A stretch of DNA of 42,343 bases from Alphaproteobacteria bacterium (GCA_014238535.1 JABAAW010000010.1:1-42343); one strand, 5' to 3'. Shown: positions 1 through 7,705, counted from the first letter of the stretch. A program made the numbers and translations. The notes: generated from the sequence alone by a model not told the origin.

Positions 1-398
1 TTTTCGCCTACGCCCTGCAGTTTCAAGCCGAAAGCGACATTTTGCAAGACGTCGAGCCAAGGTAGCAGTGCGTGTTTTTGAAAGACGACTCCGCGGTCTT
101 TTCCTGGTCCCATGACATCTTCGAAGACGACTCCGCGTGTTCTATCTGGTCCTAATACTTCTTTTCCCTTCATTCGAATTCGCCCGGAGGTAGGCTTTAT
201 GAATCCAGCCATTACATTCAGCAGTGTTGTTTTTCCACAGCCTGAAGCGCCTAGTGCGACTATGAACTCGCGGTCTTTCATACTTAAATTGACATTATTC
301 AGTGCGACTACATCGCCTGACCCTAAGCTTGCGGGGAAAACGACGCCTATTTTTTCGAGAGCTAAAGCATTTTGTGATGCGTCATCTTTTTTTATCAT
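1..398 (-). CDS. tauB: TauB, taurine ABC transporter ATP-binding subunit (3' end outside window)
   Basis: The gene runs off the left edge, so only the first 132 residues are seen. This is the cytoplasmic ATPase of the taurine/nitrate/sulfonate-type importer. Walker A is GASGCGKTT at residues 50-58, and the Q-loop region reads RGVVFQKHALLPW around residues 102-114, a hallmark of the TauB/SsuB/NrtD group. The ATG at 398 has a good ribosome site (GGAG about 9 bases upstream). It is third in the minus-strand unit tpa-tauA-tauB; a permease gene, tauC, would be expected beyond base 1. Odd point: residues 82-95 and 96-109 are an imperfect tandem copy of each other (RGVVF occurs twice), 14 extra residues between Walker A and the Q-loop compared with the usual family pattern. 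The ABC and TauB-group assignment is firm. Whether the enlarged loop still works is unknown. Confidence 0.93.
   Translation of the reverse strand, partial: MIKKDDASQNALALEKIGVVFPASLGSGDVVALNNVNLSMKDREFIVALGASGCGKTTLLNVMAGFIKPTSGRIRMKGKEVLGPDRTRGVVFEDVMGPGKDRGVVFQKHALLPWLDVLQNVAFGLKLQGVGE
72..155 (-). repeat. In-frame 42-bp imperfect tandem duplication inside tauB
   Basis: Bases 114-155 and 72-113 (minus strand) encode LGPDRTRGVVFEDV and then MGPGKDRGVVFQKH. On the plus strand the 14-mer AAGACGACTCCGCG appears at 82-95 and again at 124-137, exactly 42 bases apart. The second copy matches the normal TauB sequence, so the first is the likely added copy. Confidence 0.85.
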
Positions 399-669
399 AA
401 ACCATCTCCGTTATCTCCTGTTGCTATTCCCCCACATTATCGCACCATGCCATTTTATAGTTGTAGCATTGCGGGCAGAGTTAACCCTAGCGCAAGTCCT
501 AGTGTAGGTTACTGCCTATTTTACTGATTATATGTATATGCCGTTCTGTCGAGAGTCACCCTCGAGTTACAAATGTATATTACAGGTCTGTACGATCCTT
601 ACTTTTCACGAATGAGTTAGATGAGTAGTAAAGTCAGTTTTTCTTTAATTTCTAGTTTTATTGCCTCGC

Positions 670-695
670 CTCCCCCACGCATTTACGCGGGGGAG
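670..695 (-). terminator. GC-rich stem-loop between tauA and tauB
   Basis: CTCCCCC and GGGGGAG pair as a perfect 7-bp stem, and G-U wobble pairs can extend it to 11 bp around a 4-base loop. No T-tract follows on either strand. It lies 85 bases past the tauA stop, inside the operon, so a role as mRNA-stabilising or attenuating hairpin is likelier than full termination. Such hairpins are common after binding-protein genes, which are made in excess over their transporters. The function is inferred; the stem is seen. Confidence 0.5.
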
Positions 696-723
696 TGTTA
701 TGCGAAAAGCTCACAAGTTAATG

Positions 724-778
724 CAGCTGTATCATAGTTTGCCAAGCGTAAGCGTAGCGAAATTTTATGATACTGCTG
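724..778 (-). repeat. Inverted repeat directly after the tauA stop codon
   Basis: Arms at 724-736 (CAGCTGTATCATA) and 766-778 (TATGATACTGCTG) match as a 13-bp stem with one mismatch and a 29-base loop. The right arm ends two bases from the tauA stop codon. It may act with the GC-rich hairpin at 670-695 to protect the tauA mRNA 3' end or to reduce read-through into tauB. Confidence 0.5.
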
Positions 779-779
779 A

Positions 780-1778
780 TTAGCACTTACCTGCTTTGAC
801 CATTTTGACAAACTTTGTTGTCACGGCACCTTTGTAGCTAGATAGAGCTTTATCGATTTTGCCCTGCTCTTCAAGGAACATGGCGGTAGACTTCAGCGCT
901 TTTGCGACGCCGCCGCCGAGCCATGCTTTAGAGATTTGCTGATCGATAGTAGGATAATCGTAAAGCGCGAGCACGCCCCCGACTTCTGCCTGCCTACTAC
1001 CCAAAGAGGAAGCAATCATTTTAGCATTTTTTGATCCTGGTCCGTACATTGCAGGGTTTTTTCGATAGTCTGCATCTGCTTCGGACACTAGTTTAACGAA
1101 CTTACAAGTGAATTCTTCGTTTTCGCTTGTGAATTCTTTTCGAGCTACCATAGCGTCGAAGGTTGCTTTTCTAGGGTCCATTCTGCTTAGATCACCGGAA
1201 GTAAGCAGGACTTGTCCGTTCTTTTTCAACACTGACAGAGCGGGGTCCCAAACGAAACCACCATCGATGTCTCCGCGTTTCCAAGCTGCGGTCATGTCTG
1301 GAGGTGACATATCCAAGACATTTACGGATTTTGGATCGATTCCATTAGCTTTCAATGCGAAAATCATGTGGAAATGGGTTGTTGAACCGAAAGGCACGGC
1401 GATTTTTTTACCGACCAAGTCTTTAGGCGAGGCAATCCCTTTTTTGACGACCAAAGCTTCAGCGTCATTGATGTTATCGTAGACGTATATTACATGGATC
1501 GGTATTTTTTTACTAAATCCTGTTGCTGTAGGCGATGATCCGTTTAAGGAGATATCGACGGCTTTAGCAGCGAAAGCGCTTATGACGTCGGCACCTGAGT
1601 TGAACTGGATAAGGTTGACGGATTTTCCAGCGAGACCATTTTTTCCAATTTCTTTCATCTTAGCCTTCCAAGGGCCTAATACCAGCTGGTATCCGAGATT
1701 GACATCTGCGGCGCGGGCGGGAACAGCGAAGCTAGTAGCTACTAGCGTCACTGCGAGTAATTTTAAGAAATGCTTCAT
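780..1778 (-). CDS. tauA: TauA, taurine ABC transporter periplasmic binding protein
   Basis: A secreted solute-binding protein that captures taurine and hands it to the TauBC importer. The N-terminus is a clear signal peptide (Lys, a run of Leu/Val/Ala, cleavage near ARA-AD, about residue 24). The mature part carries family landmarks: GYQ near the start, FNSGADV, NGSSPTATG, DAEALVVKKGI, GKKIAVPFGSTTHFH and GDIDGGFVWDPAL, which together are specific for the taurine branch of the NitT/TauT family. I chose the ATG at 1778 because GGAG lies 7 bases upstream; a GTG codon at 1781 immediately before it is a possible alternative. The gene sits 210 bases after tpa and before tauB. The substrate is inferred from the family and from neighbouring tpa and xsc, and the assignment is strong. 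Confidence 0.95.
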   Translation of the reverse strand: MKHFLKLLAVTLVATSFAVPARAADVNLGYQLVLGPWKAKMKEIGKNGLAGKSVNLIQFNSGADVISAFAAKAVDISLNGSSPTATGFSKKIPIHVIYVYDNINDAEALVVKKGIASPKDLVGKKIAVPFGSTTHFHMIFALKANGIDPKSVNVLDMSPPDMTAAWKRGDIDGGFVWDPALSVLKKNGQVLLTSGDLSRMDPRKATFDAMVARKEFTSENEEFTCKFVKLVSEADADYRKNPAMYGPGSKNAKMIASSLGSRQAEVGGVLALYDYPTIDQQISKAWLGGGVAKALKSTAMFLEEQGKIDKALSSYKGAVTTKFVKMVKAGKC

Positions 1779-1988
1779 CACATAACTCCAAAGTTAGTTT
1801 TATGAGAGGTTTTATTTAAGGTAATTCTCACCGAGTGCTACCTCTGAAGAGCCTGCTGTACTGCCTGCTACCCGTAGTGCACTCTCTCTCAATATTTTGT
1901 TTTGAATGCCGTCACTCTCTGTTTTTTTAGTATTCAGACCACGACGAGCGTAAACTGCGAGTACCCTTTGCTGTAGTTTCTATTGCCA

Positions 1989-3335
1989 TCAAGCATCAGA
2001 GTCAAGTGTTTTGCGAAAAATATCTATCATTTCGTCTATTTGATTTTTTTCGATGATGAACTGTGGTGACAAGATAGCGACGTCGGCGGTTATTTTTACA
2101 TGCATACCATTATGGAATAGATTTTTTTGTAGATTTGTGCCTTTTTCTCCTACTTGCCCGCCGTTATTGTGTATTTCAACACCTGCGAGCAGCCCGTATC
2201 CGCGCAGGTCTTTAACCTTAGGATGTTCTTTGAGCGACCAAACGGCGTCGAGGAAGTATGGAGTTAGGCTTTTTGCGCGCTCGAAGAGGTTTTCTTTTTC
2301 GTATATATCGAGCGTAGCCAATCCTGCGGCGCAAGCTGCGGGATGTGCGGAGTATGTGTATCCGTGTGGAAATTCGATTTTATTTTCTGGAGCTGCGTTT
2401 ACTACGGCTTGATATATATTTTTATGAACGCCGACGGCACCCATAGGCACGCATCCGTTAGTCAAAGCTTTAGCCATGGTCATAATATCTGGCTTGACGT
2501 CGAAAGTATGCGATGCGAAAGGGTCTCCGAGTCTTCCGAAGCCTGTTATCACTTCGTCTAGTATGAGCAAGATTCCGTATTTATCGCAAATTTGTCTTAT
2601 GCGTTGCAGATAGCCTTTAGGCGGCACGAGGACGCCGGTTGACCCTGCGACAGGCTCGATGAATACGGCGGCGATGGTTTCCCCGCCGTATGTTGTGCAT
2701 AGCCTTTCTAGGTCATCTGCGAGATGTGCTCCTTCGTTTGGCTGCCCGCGCTCGAAGGAATTTTCCTTGCACATGGTATGCCTTATAGTTGAGATGTTTG
2801 GTAGAGTTAGTGCGAAGGTTTCACGGTTTTGCACCATACCGGATAGGGATGTTCCGCCCATGTTGACACCGTGGTATGCTCTTTCTCTTGATACGAATCG
2901 CAGACGATGCCCGTCTCCCTTTGCGCGATGGTATGCGAGAGCTATTTTCATCGCGGTATCAACTGATTCTGAGCCTGAGTTTGTAAAGAATGCGTAATCT
3001 ATTCCTTCTGGTAACAATCTGGTTAGTCGTTCTGCGAAGAGGAAGCTGATGGGATGGGAGGTGCCGAAGGAGCTGGCATAGCTATTTTCCTGTAATTGTT
3101 TATATACGGCTTGAGCGATTTCGCTACGACAATGGCCTGCTGGTGAGCAGAAGAGTCCAGACGATCCGTCTAGCATGCGCCTACCGTCTTGATCCCAGAC
3201 CTCTACCCCTTTGCCTTTTGCGATTACCCTTGGCTGCGCTTTGAAAGCGCGATTATTGGTAAAAGGCATCCAGTATGATTCCAAAGAATTGACATTACGA
3301 ATGGCGGTGACATTTTCAGATAGCGATTCGAGCAT
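1989..3335 (-). CDS. tpa: Taurine--pyruvate aminotransferase (class III, PLP-dependent)
   Basis: 448 residues. It moves the amino group of taurine to pyruvate, giving sulfoacetaldehyde and alanine in the cytoplasm. It is a class III aminotransferase of the omega-amino acid:pyruvate group, as shown by WMPFTNNRAFK near residue 22, the phosphate-binding NSGSES (119-124), Asp260 in LLILDEVITGFGR and the pyridoxal lysine Lys289 in MTMAKALTNG. By sequence alone a beta-alanine:pyruvate aminotransferase is possible. The position next to tauAB and opposite xsc makes taurine the likely substrate. The ATG at 3335 has AGAGAGG about 7 bases upstream. It is first in the minus-strand unit, so its promoter must lie in the 3336-3968 gap shared with xsc. 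Alanine would be recycled by an alanine dehydrogenase, not present in this window. Confidence 0.92.
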   Translation of the reverse strand: MLESLSENVTAIRNVNSLESYWMPFTNNRAFKAQPRVIAKGKGVEVWDQDGRRMLDGSSGLFCSPAGHCRSEIAQAVYKQLQENSYASSFGTSHPISFLFAERLTRLLPEGIDYAFFTNSGSESVDTAMKIALAYHRAKGDGHRLRFVSRERAYHGVNMGGTSLSGMVQNRETFALTLPNISTIRHTMCKENSFERGQPNEGAHLADDLERLCTTYGGETIAAVFIEPVAGSTGVLVPPKGYLQRIRQICDKYGILLILDEVITGFGRLGDPFASHTFDVKPDIMTMAKALTNGCVPMGAVGVHKNIYQAVVNAAPENKIEFPHGYTYSAHPAACAAGLATLDIYEKENLFERAKSLTPYFLDAVWSLKEHPKVKDLRGYGLLAGVEIHNNGGQVGEKGTNLQKNLFHNGMHVKITADVAILSPQFIIEKNQIDEMIDIFRKTLDSDA

Positions 3336-3481
3336 CGTGTATACCTCTCTCAGGTTTTCTTACCAGGTTTTCTTGATTTATTTTCTTGATTTGAGTTGCT
3401 TAACGTTTATTTGATTTACTTTACGACAGAAGAATCCTTTGCCCACAAGGTTTATTTTACAAATAGTTTCCTTCCCGTAGA

Positions 3482-3520
3482 GCGCATAGTTCCCTCTTCT
3501 TATGCGCCCTCTTGCATAAG
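3482..3520. promoter_or_regulatory. Overlapping inverted repeats in the tpa/xsc gap
   Basis: GCGCATA (3482-3488) is the reverse complement of TATGCGC (3501-3507). CTTATGC (3499-3505) is the reverse complement of GCATAAG (3514-3520). The middle element is therefore shared by two inverted repeats, an arrangement typical of a regulator binding site. It lies about 150 bases upstream of tpa. Binding is not shown. Confidence 0.4.
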
Positions 3521-3823
3521 CGATCTCTTAGGCAATTCAAATTTGGGACGAGGTTGACATTAGCATATACGAGGGTTGAAATATAAGAAAAAAGTCTATT
3601 TTCGCGGGGTATTGATTTTTGCGAAATGTATTGATAATGCATTAATAAAGTCTTGTTTTAGGTCTAAATATGTAGCATTGTGCTTATTGTGCTAGGATTG
3701 ATGCGTTTGAGCTGATCTGCTGTCTGGTGCGAGTCCATTCGTGAATCTAACGAACACGGGCTGGTAGTTTTTGAGGTTGCCTGCTCTAGATAACAGTTGC
3801 CTTGTATTAATTTGCGAGGATTG

Positions 3824-3856
3824 GCGTTTTGACAGCGTTTTGACAGCGTTTTGACA
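3824..3856 (+). repeat. Three perfect 11-bp direct repeats upstream of xsc
   Basis: GCGTTTTGACA occurs three times in a row at 3824-3834, 3835-3845 and 3846-3856. Each copy contains TTGACA, the -35 consensus, and the 11-bp period is close to one turn of DNA, so the copies face the same side. A good -10 at 17 bases is missing (TATTAT at 3882-3887 lies 25 bases after the last TTGACA). An activator-binding array is therefore as likely as a simple promoter. The distance to the xsc start is 112 bases. Confidence 0.7.
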
Positions 3857-3968
3857 AAGACTATGCGTGTATTTCTGCTAGTATTATGTGTTGCTTAGCT
3901 CGACTATGTATCGTGTTAGCGGTGCGATTTTAAAATAAGAACATCATTTGTAAAAGGAATATATAGAG

Positions 3969-5687
3969 ATGGCAAAGATTACCCCTTCGGAAGCGATAGT
4001 AGAAGTATTGGTTAGACAAGGCGTCAAGGATGTATTTGGGATAGTTGGCTCTGCATTTATGGACGCGCTGGACTTATTTGATACGGCGGGCATTCGCTTT
4101 ATTTCGGTAGCGCACGAACAGGGAGCAGCGCATATGGCGGACGGTTATGCGCGCGCGAGCAACAAGGTTGGTGTTTGCCTTGCGCAGAATGGTCCTGGCA
4201 TCACGAATTTTGTTACGGGAGTAGCGGCGGCTTATTGGGCGCACACGCCTATGGTAGTTTTTACGCCTGAGACTGGCTCGAACACGCAAGGGTTAGGAGG
4301 CTTTCAGGAGACGGAACAGCTTCCATTTTTTGAGAAGATAACGAAGTATCAGGCGCATGTTGGCAACCAGCAGCGAGTAGCGGAGTTGCTCTCGCGTTGT
4401 TTTGACTACGCGCGCCTTGAGCGAGGTCCTGCGCAATATAATATCCCGCGTGACATGTTTTACGGCGAGGTTGAGGACGACCTTCCGAATCCGTTGCTTA
4501 TTGAGGGAGCGAGTGGTGGTGATGAATCGCTATCGCGAGCGGTTAAGTTGATCAAGGAATCGAAGTTTCCGGTTATTTTATCTGGTGGCGGAGTTGTCAT
4601 GAGCGATGGAGTTTCGGAGGTTATTGCATTAGCGGAGCATTTATCAGCGCCTGTAGTAAACACTTATCTTCACAACGATTCGTTTCCTTGCACGCATTCT
4701 TTGTGGACTGGTCCTATAGGCTATCAGGGTTCGAAGGCTGCGATGAATTTATTGTCGCAGGCGGATTTAGTTATTGCGTTGGGTACGCGTTTGGGTCCTT
4801 TTGGCACTTTACCTCAGCATGGAATTGACTACTGGCCTAAGGGAGCGAAGTTGTTGCAAGTTGACCGCAATCCTCGAGTTTTGGGATTGGTAAAGCGTAC
4901 GGATGTTGGAATATGTGCGGATGCGAAGGCTGCTACGGGGGAGATTTTGAGCCGCTTGCAATCGGACAACCGCCCGCTTTTATGTTCTTCGAATAAGGAG
5001 CAGCGCTTGCGAGAGGTTAGCAAGCAGCGCAAGGATTGGGAGGACGAGTTGAATACTTGGGGACAGGATTCTGGCACTCCGATAGCACCTCGTCGTATAT
5101 TGCGCGAGCTTGAGCGCGCTTTACCGAAGGATGCGATGGTGACGACGGACATAGGAAATATATGTTCTGTTGCGAATTCGTATCTTCGCTTTGAGGATTC
5201 GCGCAGTTTTTTTGCGGCGATGAGTTTTGGTAATTGTGGCTATGCGTTTCCGACGGCGATAGGAGCGAAGGTAGCGCACCCATCGCGCCCTGCGGTTGCG
5301 TATGTTGGAGATGGTGCTTGGGGTATGAGTTTGCAGGAGACCTTGACTTGCGTGCGTGAGCAGATACCGGTTGTTGCGGTGGTATTTAACAATGGTCAAT
5401 GGGGAGCGGAGAAGAAGAATCAGATTGATTTTTATGCTAATCGCTTTATCGGTACGAACCTTACGAATCCGTCATTTGCGAAGATAGCGCAAGCTATGGG
5501 TGCGGAGGGTATAGTTGTTGATAGTGCGGATCAAATTGGCGATGCGTTGAAGCAATCTATTGGCAATGATCGTTGCACGATAATTGAGTGTATGGCGACG
5601 CAAGAGCTTGGCGATCCGTTTAGGCGTGATGCATTGAAGAAACCGCAGCGTTTGATGCAGAAGTATAAGCACACGAATGTTTCGTGA
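3969..5687 (+). CDS. xsc: Sulfoacetaldehyde acetyltransferase
   Basis: 572 residues, thiamine-diphosphate enzyme. It converts sulfoacetaldehyde plus phosphate to sulfite and acetyl phosphate, the carbon-sulfur bond-breaking step of taurine catabolism. The three-domain ThDP fold is visible: the N-terminal Pyr domain with catalytic Glu50 in HEQGAAHMADGYAR and NGPGITN (74-80), a middle Rossmann domain (about 190-330), and the PP domain with GDGAWGM (447-453) and NNGQWGA (474-480). The early TPSEAIVEVL and PETGSNTQGLGGFQETEQ around residues 100-117 are characteristic of Xsc rather than acetolactate synthase. It is a little shorter than typical family members. AAAGGA precedes the ATG. Pta follows after 65 bases. 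Sulfite export or oxidation genes would be needed but are not seen here. Confidence 0.96.
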   Translation: MAKITPSEAIVEVLVRQGVKDVFGIVGSAFMDALDLFDTAGIRFISVAHEQGAAHMADGYARASNKVGVCLAQNGPGITNFVTGVAAAYWAHTPMVVFTPETGSNTQGLGGFQETEQLPFFEKITKYQAHVGNQQRVAELLSRCFDYARLERGPAQYNIPRDMFYGEVEDDLPNPLLIEGASGGDESLSRAVKLIKESKFPVILSGGGVVMSDGVSEVIALAEHLSAPVVNTYLHNDSFPCTHSLWTGPIGYQGSKAAMNLLSQADLVIALGTRLGPFGTLPQHGIDYWPKGAKLLQVDRNPRVLGLVKRTDVGICADAKAATGEILSRLQSDNRPLLCSSNKEQRLREVSKQRKDWEDELNTWGQDSGTPIAPRRILRELERALPKDAMVTTDIGNICSVANSYLRFEDSRSFFAAMSFGNCGYAFPTAIGAKVAHPSRPAVAYVGDGAWGMSLQETLTCVREQIPVVAVVFNNGQWGAEKKNQIDFYANRFIGTNLTNPSFAKIAQAMGAEGIVVDSADQIGDALKQSIGNDRCTIIECMATQELGDPFRRDALKKPQRLMQKYKHTNVS

Positions 5688-5752
5688 GTTAGATTAGGCG
5701 CTTTATGCTAGAGCCTCGCTATTTCTCTTTATTATTTTAGGTTGAGTTATTA

Positions 5753-6739
5753 GTGAGTTTTATATCACCTCTGACGCCTGTTTGTCCTTCTGACTTATTG
5801 CGTCGAGCGCGCTTTTTCAGCACTAGTGGAGCCCCCTTGCGTTTTGCATTGGCTGGCGCGGACACGCTTACGGCATTGGAGGGAGCGGTTTCTATTCGCA
5901 ACGCTGGCTTGGGCGAGATTACATTAGTTGGCGATGGCGAGAGCATTCGTTCGCTTTCGCGTGAGCATAAGATTTCGCTACATTCGATGAGTATTCACGA
6001 CTGCGCTACTTCTGAGATTAGCGTTGAGACGGCACGCTTGGCGACTAAGGGCGAGGTGCAAATAGTTATGAAGGGTTCTGTTAAGACGGACGACTTTATG
6101 CGAGCGTTATTGAGCAAGGATGCGGGCTTGCGAGTTAGCGGTCGTCGCATGGTGCATATTTTTTACATCACGCCGCCAAGCGCGGAGTCTGCGGATGCGG
6201 ATACATCTGGTGGAATACTTCTTTCTGATTGCGCGGTGAATGTTTCGCCTGACGAGCGTACGAAACAAGACGCGTTGCGTTATATGGGTCATTTAGCGCG
6301 TGCGGTTGGTATTTTCCGCCCTCGTTTAGCGATTTTGTCTGCGAGTGAGCAGGAGTCGGATACGATTCCTACGAGCCTTGTTGCAGGCTCGCTAGCGCGT
6401 TGGGGCAGTAAGCACCTTGAGTATATAGCGGATGTTGGAGGTCCGCTATCGTTTGATGTTGCGTTAGTAGCTGCGTCGGCGAGATTGAAGGGTGTGGGCG
6501 GGGTTGTTGCGGGCAGGGCGAATGGTTTGCTTGTGCCTGAGATCGTTGCGGGTAATGCGTTATTTAAGGCGTTGGTATGGGTTGGTGGAGGCTGTGCTGC
6601 GGGAATAGTTGTCGGTGGCTTGGTGCCGATCGTATTGACTAGCAGGTCTGACCAGGCTGCGTCGCGACTTGCGAGTGCTGCTTTTGCGATTATTGCGGCG
6701 AACGAGAGTTACGAGCCTGAGAGCGATTATACGATTTAG
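5753..6739 (+). CDS. pta: Phosphate acetyltransferase (taurine-linked)
   Basis: 328 residues. It converts acetyl phosphate made by Xsc to acetyl-CoA. It has the phosphate acetyl/butyryl transferase fold: MKGSVKTDDFMRALLSKDAGLR around residues 104-125 and the closing segment GLVPIVLTSRSDQAASRLAS near 286-305. It is the short, single-domain form, lacking the N-terminal regulatory domain of enterobacterial Pta. The GTG at 5753 is the best start, with AGGTTGAG just upstream. It is almost certainly co-transcribed with xsc, and the xsc-pta pairing is common in marine alphaproteobacteria that use taurine. A phosphate butyryltransferase role is possible from sequence but unlikely in this context. Confidence 0.9.
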   Translation: MSFISPLTPVCPSDLLRRARFFSTSGAPLRFALAGADTLTALEGAVSIRNAGLGEITLVGDGESIRSLSREHKISLHSMSIHDCATSEISVETARLATKGEVQIVMKGSVKTDDFMRALLSKDAGLRVSGRRMVHIFYITPPSAESADADTSGGILLSDCAVNVSPDERTKQDALRYMGHLARAVGIFRPRLAILSASEQESDTIPTSLVAGSLARWGSKHLEYIADVGGPLSFDVALVAASARLKGVGGVVAGRANGLLVPEIVAGNALFKALVWVGGGCAAGIVVGGLVPIVLTSRSDQAASRLASAAFAIIAANESYEPESDYTI

Positions 6740-6771
6740 CGGTTAGCAGGAAACATTTTTTGCTGCCATCA

Positions 6772-7140
6772 TTACATCCCTACAGCAGTTAAAATTCTAC
6801 TATGCACGTCGTCTAACAACTCGTTAAGCGCATCTTTATTGACCCCATCTACGACTTTAGCGTTGCGCTCTTTTAAATCTATCGAGCGCAATTGATTTAC
6901 CAGCACAAATCCTTTTGTTTTTTTGCAGCTTCTTTTTAAATCGACAGCATAGCCTGTGGACTTTGCTACTTTAGCACTACCTTTAGTTATGGGACAAACC
7001 CACGCTAACCGACCTAATTTTCTATTAAATTCTTCGCTTGATACCACTAGTGCGGGGCGTTCAAATTTTATCTCACTTCCCTTAGCTCCGTGAGTAAAAT
7101 CGCAAATAACAATATCCCCTTCCTTCGGGACACGACTCAA
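6772..7140 (-). CDS. MazF/PemK-family toxin-like protein
   Basis: About 122 residues. It resembles the PemK/MazF endoribonuclease family: VPKEGDIVICDFTHG at the start, then RPALVVSSEEFN, VCPITKGSA and VLVNQLRSIDLKERNAK, matching the family's beta-barrel signature including the PxxGDIV opening and the conserved RPALV and Q-x-R-S/T-x-D elements. These toxins cut mRNA. There is no ATG. The frame opens with TTG at 7179, but I prefer the TTG at 7140, which has GCGGAG 8 bases upstream and overlaps the stop of the upstream gene as TTGA, the usual translational coupling of antitoxin and toxin. Downstream it converges on pta after 32 bases. Activity and partner are inferred. Confidence 0.8.
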   Translation of the reverse strand: MSRVPKEGDIVICDFTHGAKGSEIKFERPALVVSSEEFNRKLGRLAWVCPITKGSAKVAKSTGYAVDLKRSCKKTKGFVLVNQLRSIDLKERNAKVVDGVNKDALNELLDDVHSRILTAVGM

Positions 7141-7469
7141 TCGACTATCTCCGCACCGACATCGCGCATTTTCTCCCAATCTTCATCGCGGCATAGACCT
7201 AGCGGAGTCTCTTTCAGTAGCTTATCCAGACGCTCATCATGACTTTGGCTAAATTTAAAAGTCTTACCTAACCTTCGCGCTTCGCGAACTTCTTCCATCA
7301 TCACTCTTGACCACTGGCTAGCTACATACTTACTACTAGCCTCAGCATTTACAGATTTTTTTACTCGCAGAATAGAAAGAAAAATTGACACCTTTGCCGA
7401 AAATTTGGCAAAAAAACCACTAAAGTTACTAACTAGTGGTATATGTTTCGATGAACTGCTAGTAGCCAT
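7137..7469 (-). CDS. Unrecognised protein in antitoxin position upstream of the MazF-like gene
   Basis: About 110 residues from the ATG at 7469; a longer frame to an ATG at 7544 is possible. I recognise no family. The first part is Ser-rich with a hydrophobic stretch (FFAKFSAKVSIFLSIL), and the second half is charged and helical-looking (WSRVMMEEVREARRLGK, then DERLDKLLKET). It shows no AbrB-type swapped-hairpin or ribbon-helix-helix domain of the usual MazE/PemI kind that I can see. The stop overlaps the toxin TTG by four bases, so the two are probably translated together. Antitoxin is the natural guess from position alone. The N-terminal part may not be translated if a later start such as the Met pair at MMEEVRE is used. 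Confidence 0.55.
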   Translation of the reverse strand: MATSSSSKHIPLVSNFSGFFAKFSAKVSIFLSILRVKKSVNAEASSKYVASQWSRVMMEEVREARRLGKTFKFSQSHDERLDKLLKETPLGLCRDEDWEKMRDVGAEIVD

Positions 7470-7585
7470 GGTTTTTCTCGCACATCTTACTGCAGGCAAC
7501 AATCCGCCTGCTCGGTAGTATATCTCTATTCTCAGCAAAAGCATTCGCCATACAATAGCGTTCTATGCGAGCCCTCAGTACGATT

Positions 7586-7612
7586 CTTATAGCAAATAGA
7601 TACTTAGGTCAA
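7586..7612 (-). promoter_or_regulatory. Candidate promoter of the toxin-antitoxin pair
   Basis: On the minus strand TTGACC (7612-7607) and TATAAG (7591-7586) are spaced by 15 bases, or 16 if ATTGAC is used as -35. Transcription would begin about 35 bases before the ATG at 7544 and about 110 before the ATG at 7469. This is a consensus match only. Confidence 0.35.
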
Positions 7613-7705
7613 TAGCTTCTCACTTTTTTTTGATTGCTATCGCAAAATGTAAAAGCTGAAGTGCATCTGCTAGTTAGAGTTTTTTAGTGGTTTATGTATT
7701 TTAGT

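Larger units (their letters stand above)
399..779. other. tauA-tauB spacer, no gene, two stem-loops
   Basis: This is a 381-base spacer within the tpa-tauA-tauB unit. I see no plausible coding region on either strand; the open frame that spans part of it on the plus strand is antisense to tauB. It holds a large inverted repeat right after the tauA stop and a GC-rich hairpin further on. Both are listed separately. Confidence 0.6.
3336..3968. promoter_or_regulatory. Divergent control region between tpa and xsc
   Basis: This 633-base spacer separates the two divergent taurine units, and I see no convincing gene in it. A 61-codon frame at 3457-3642 (minus) lacks a ribosome site and family resemblance. 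It contains a degenerate 13-bp repeat in the tpa leader (3351-3389), inverted repeats at 3482-3520, the doubled octamer ATTGTGCT near 3677-3693, and three perfect 11-bp repeats at 3824-3856 ahead of xsc. In many alphaproteobacteria taurine genes are activated by TauR, a MocR/GntR-type regulator that binds direct repeats. No regulator gene is in this window, so that link is inference. Confidence 0.65.

Noticed and set aside
112-507. 131-codon plus-strand frame at the left edge
   Set aside because: It is antisense to tauB, whose motifs (Walker A and Q-loop) are plain on the minus strand.
3457-3642. 61-codon minus-strand frame in the tpa/xsc gap
   Set aside because: No ribosome site, no recognisable family, and it overlaps the inverted repeats of the control region.
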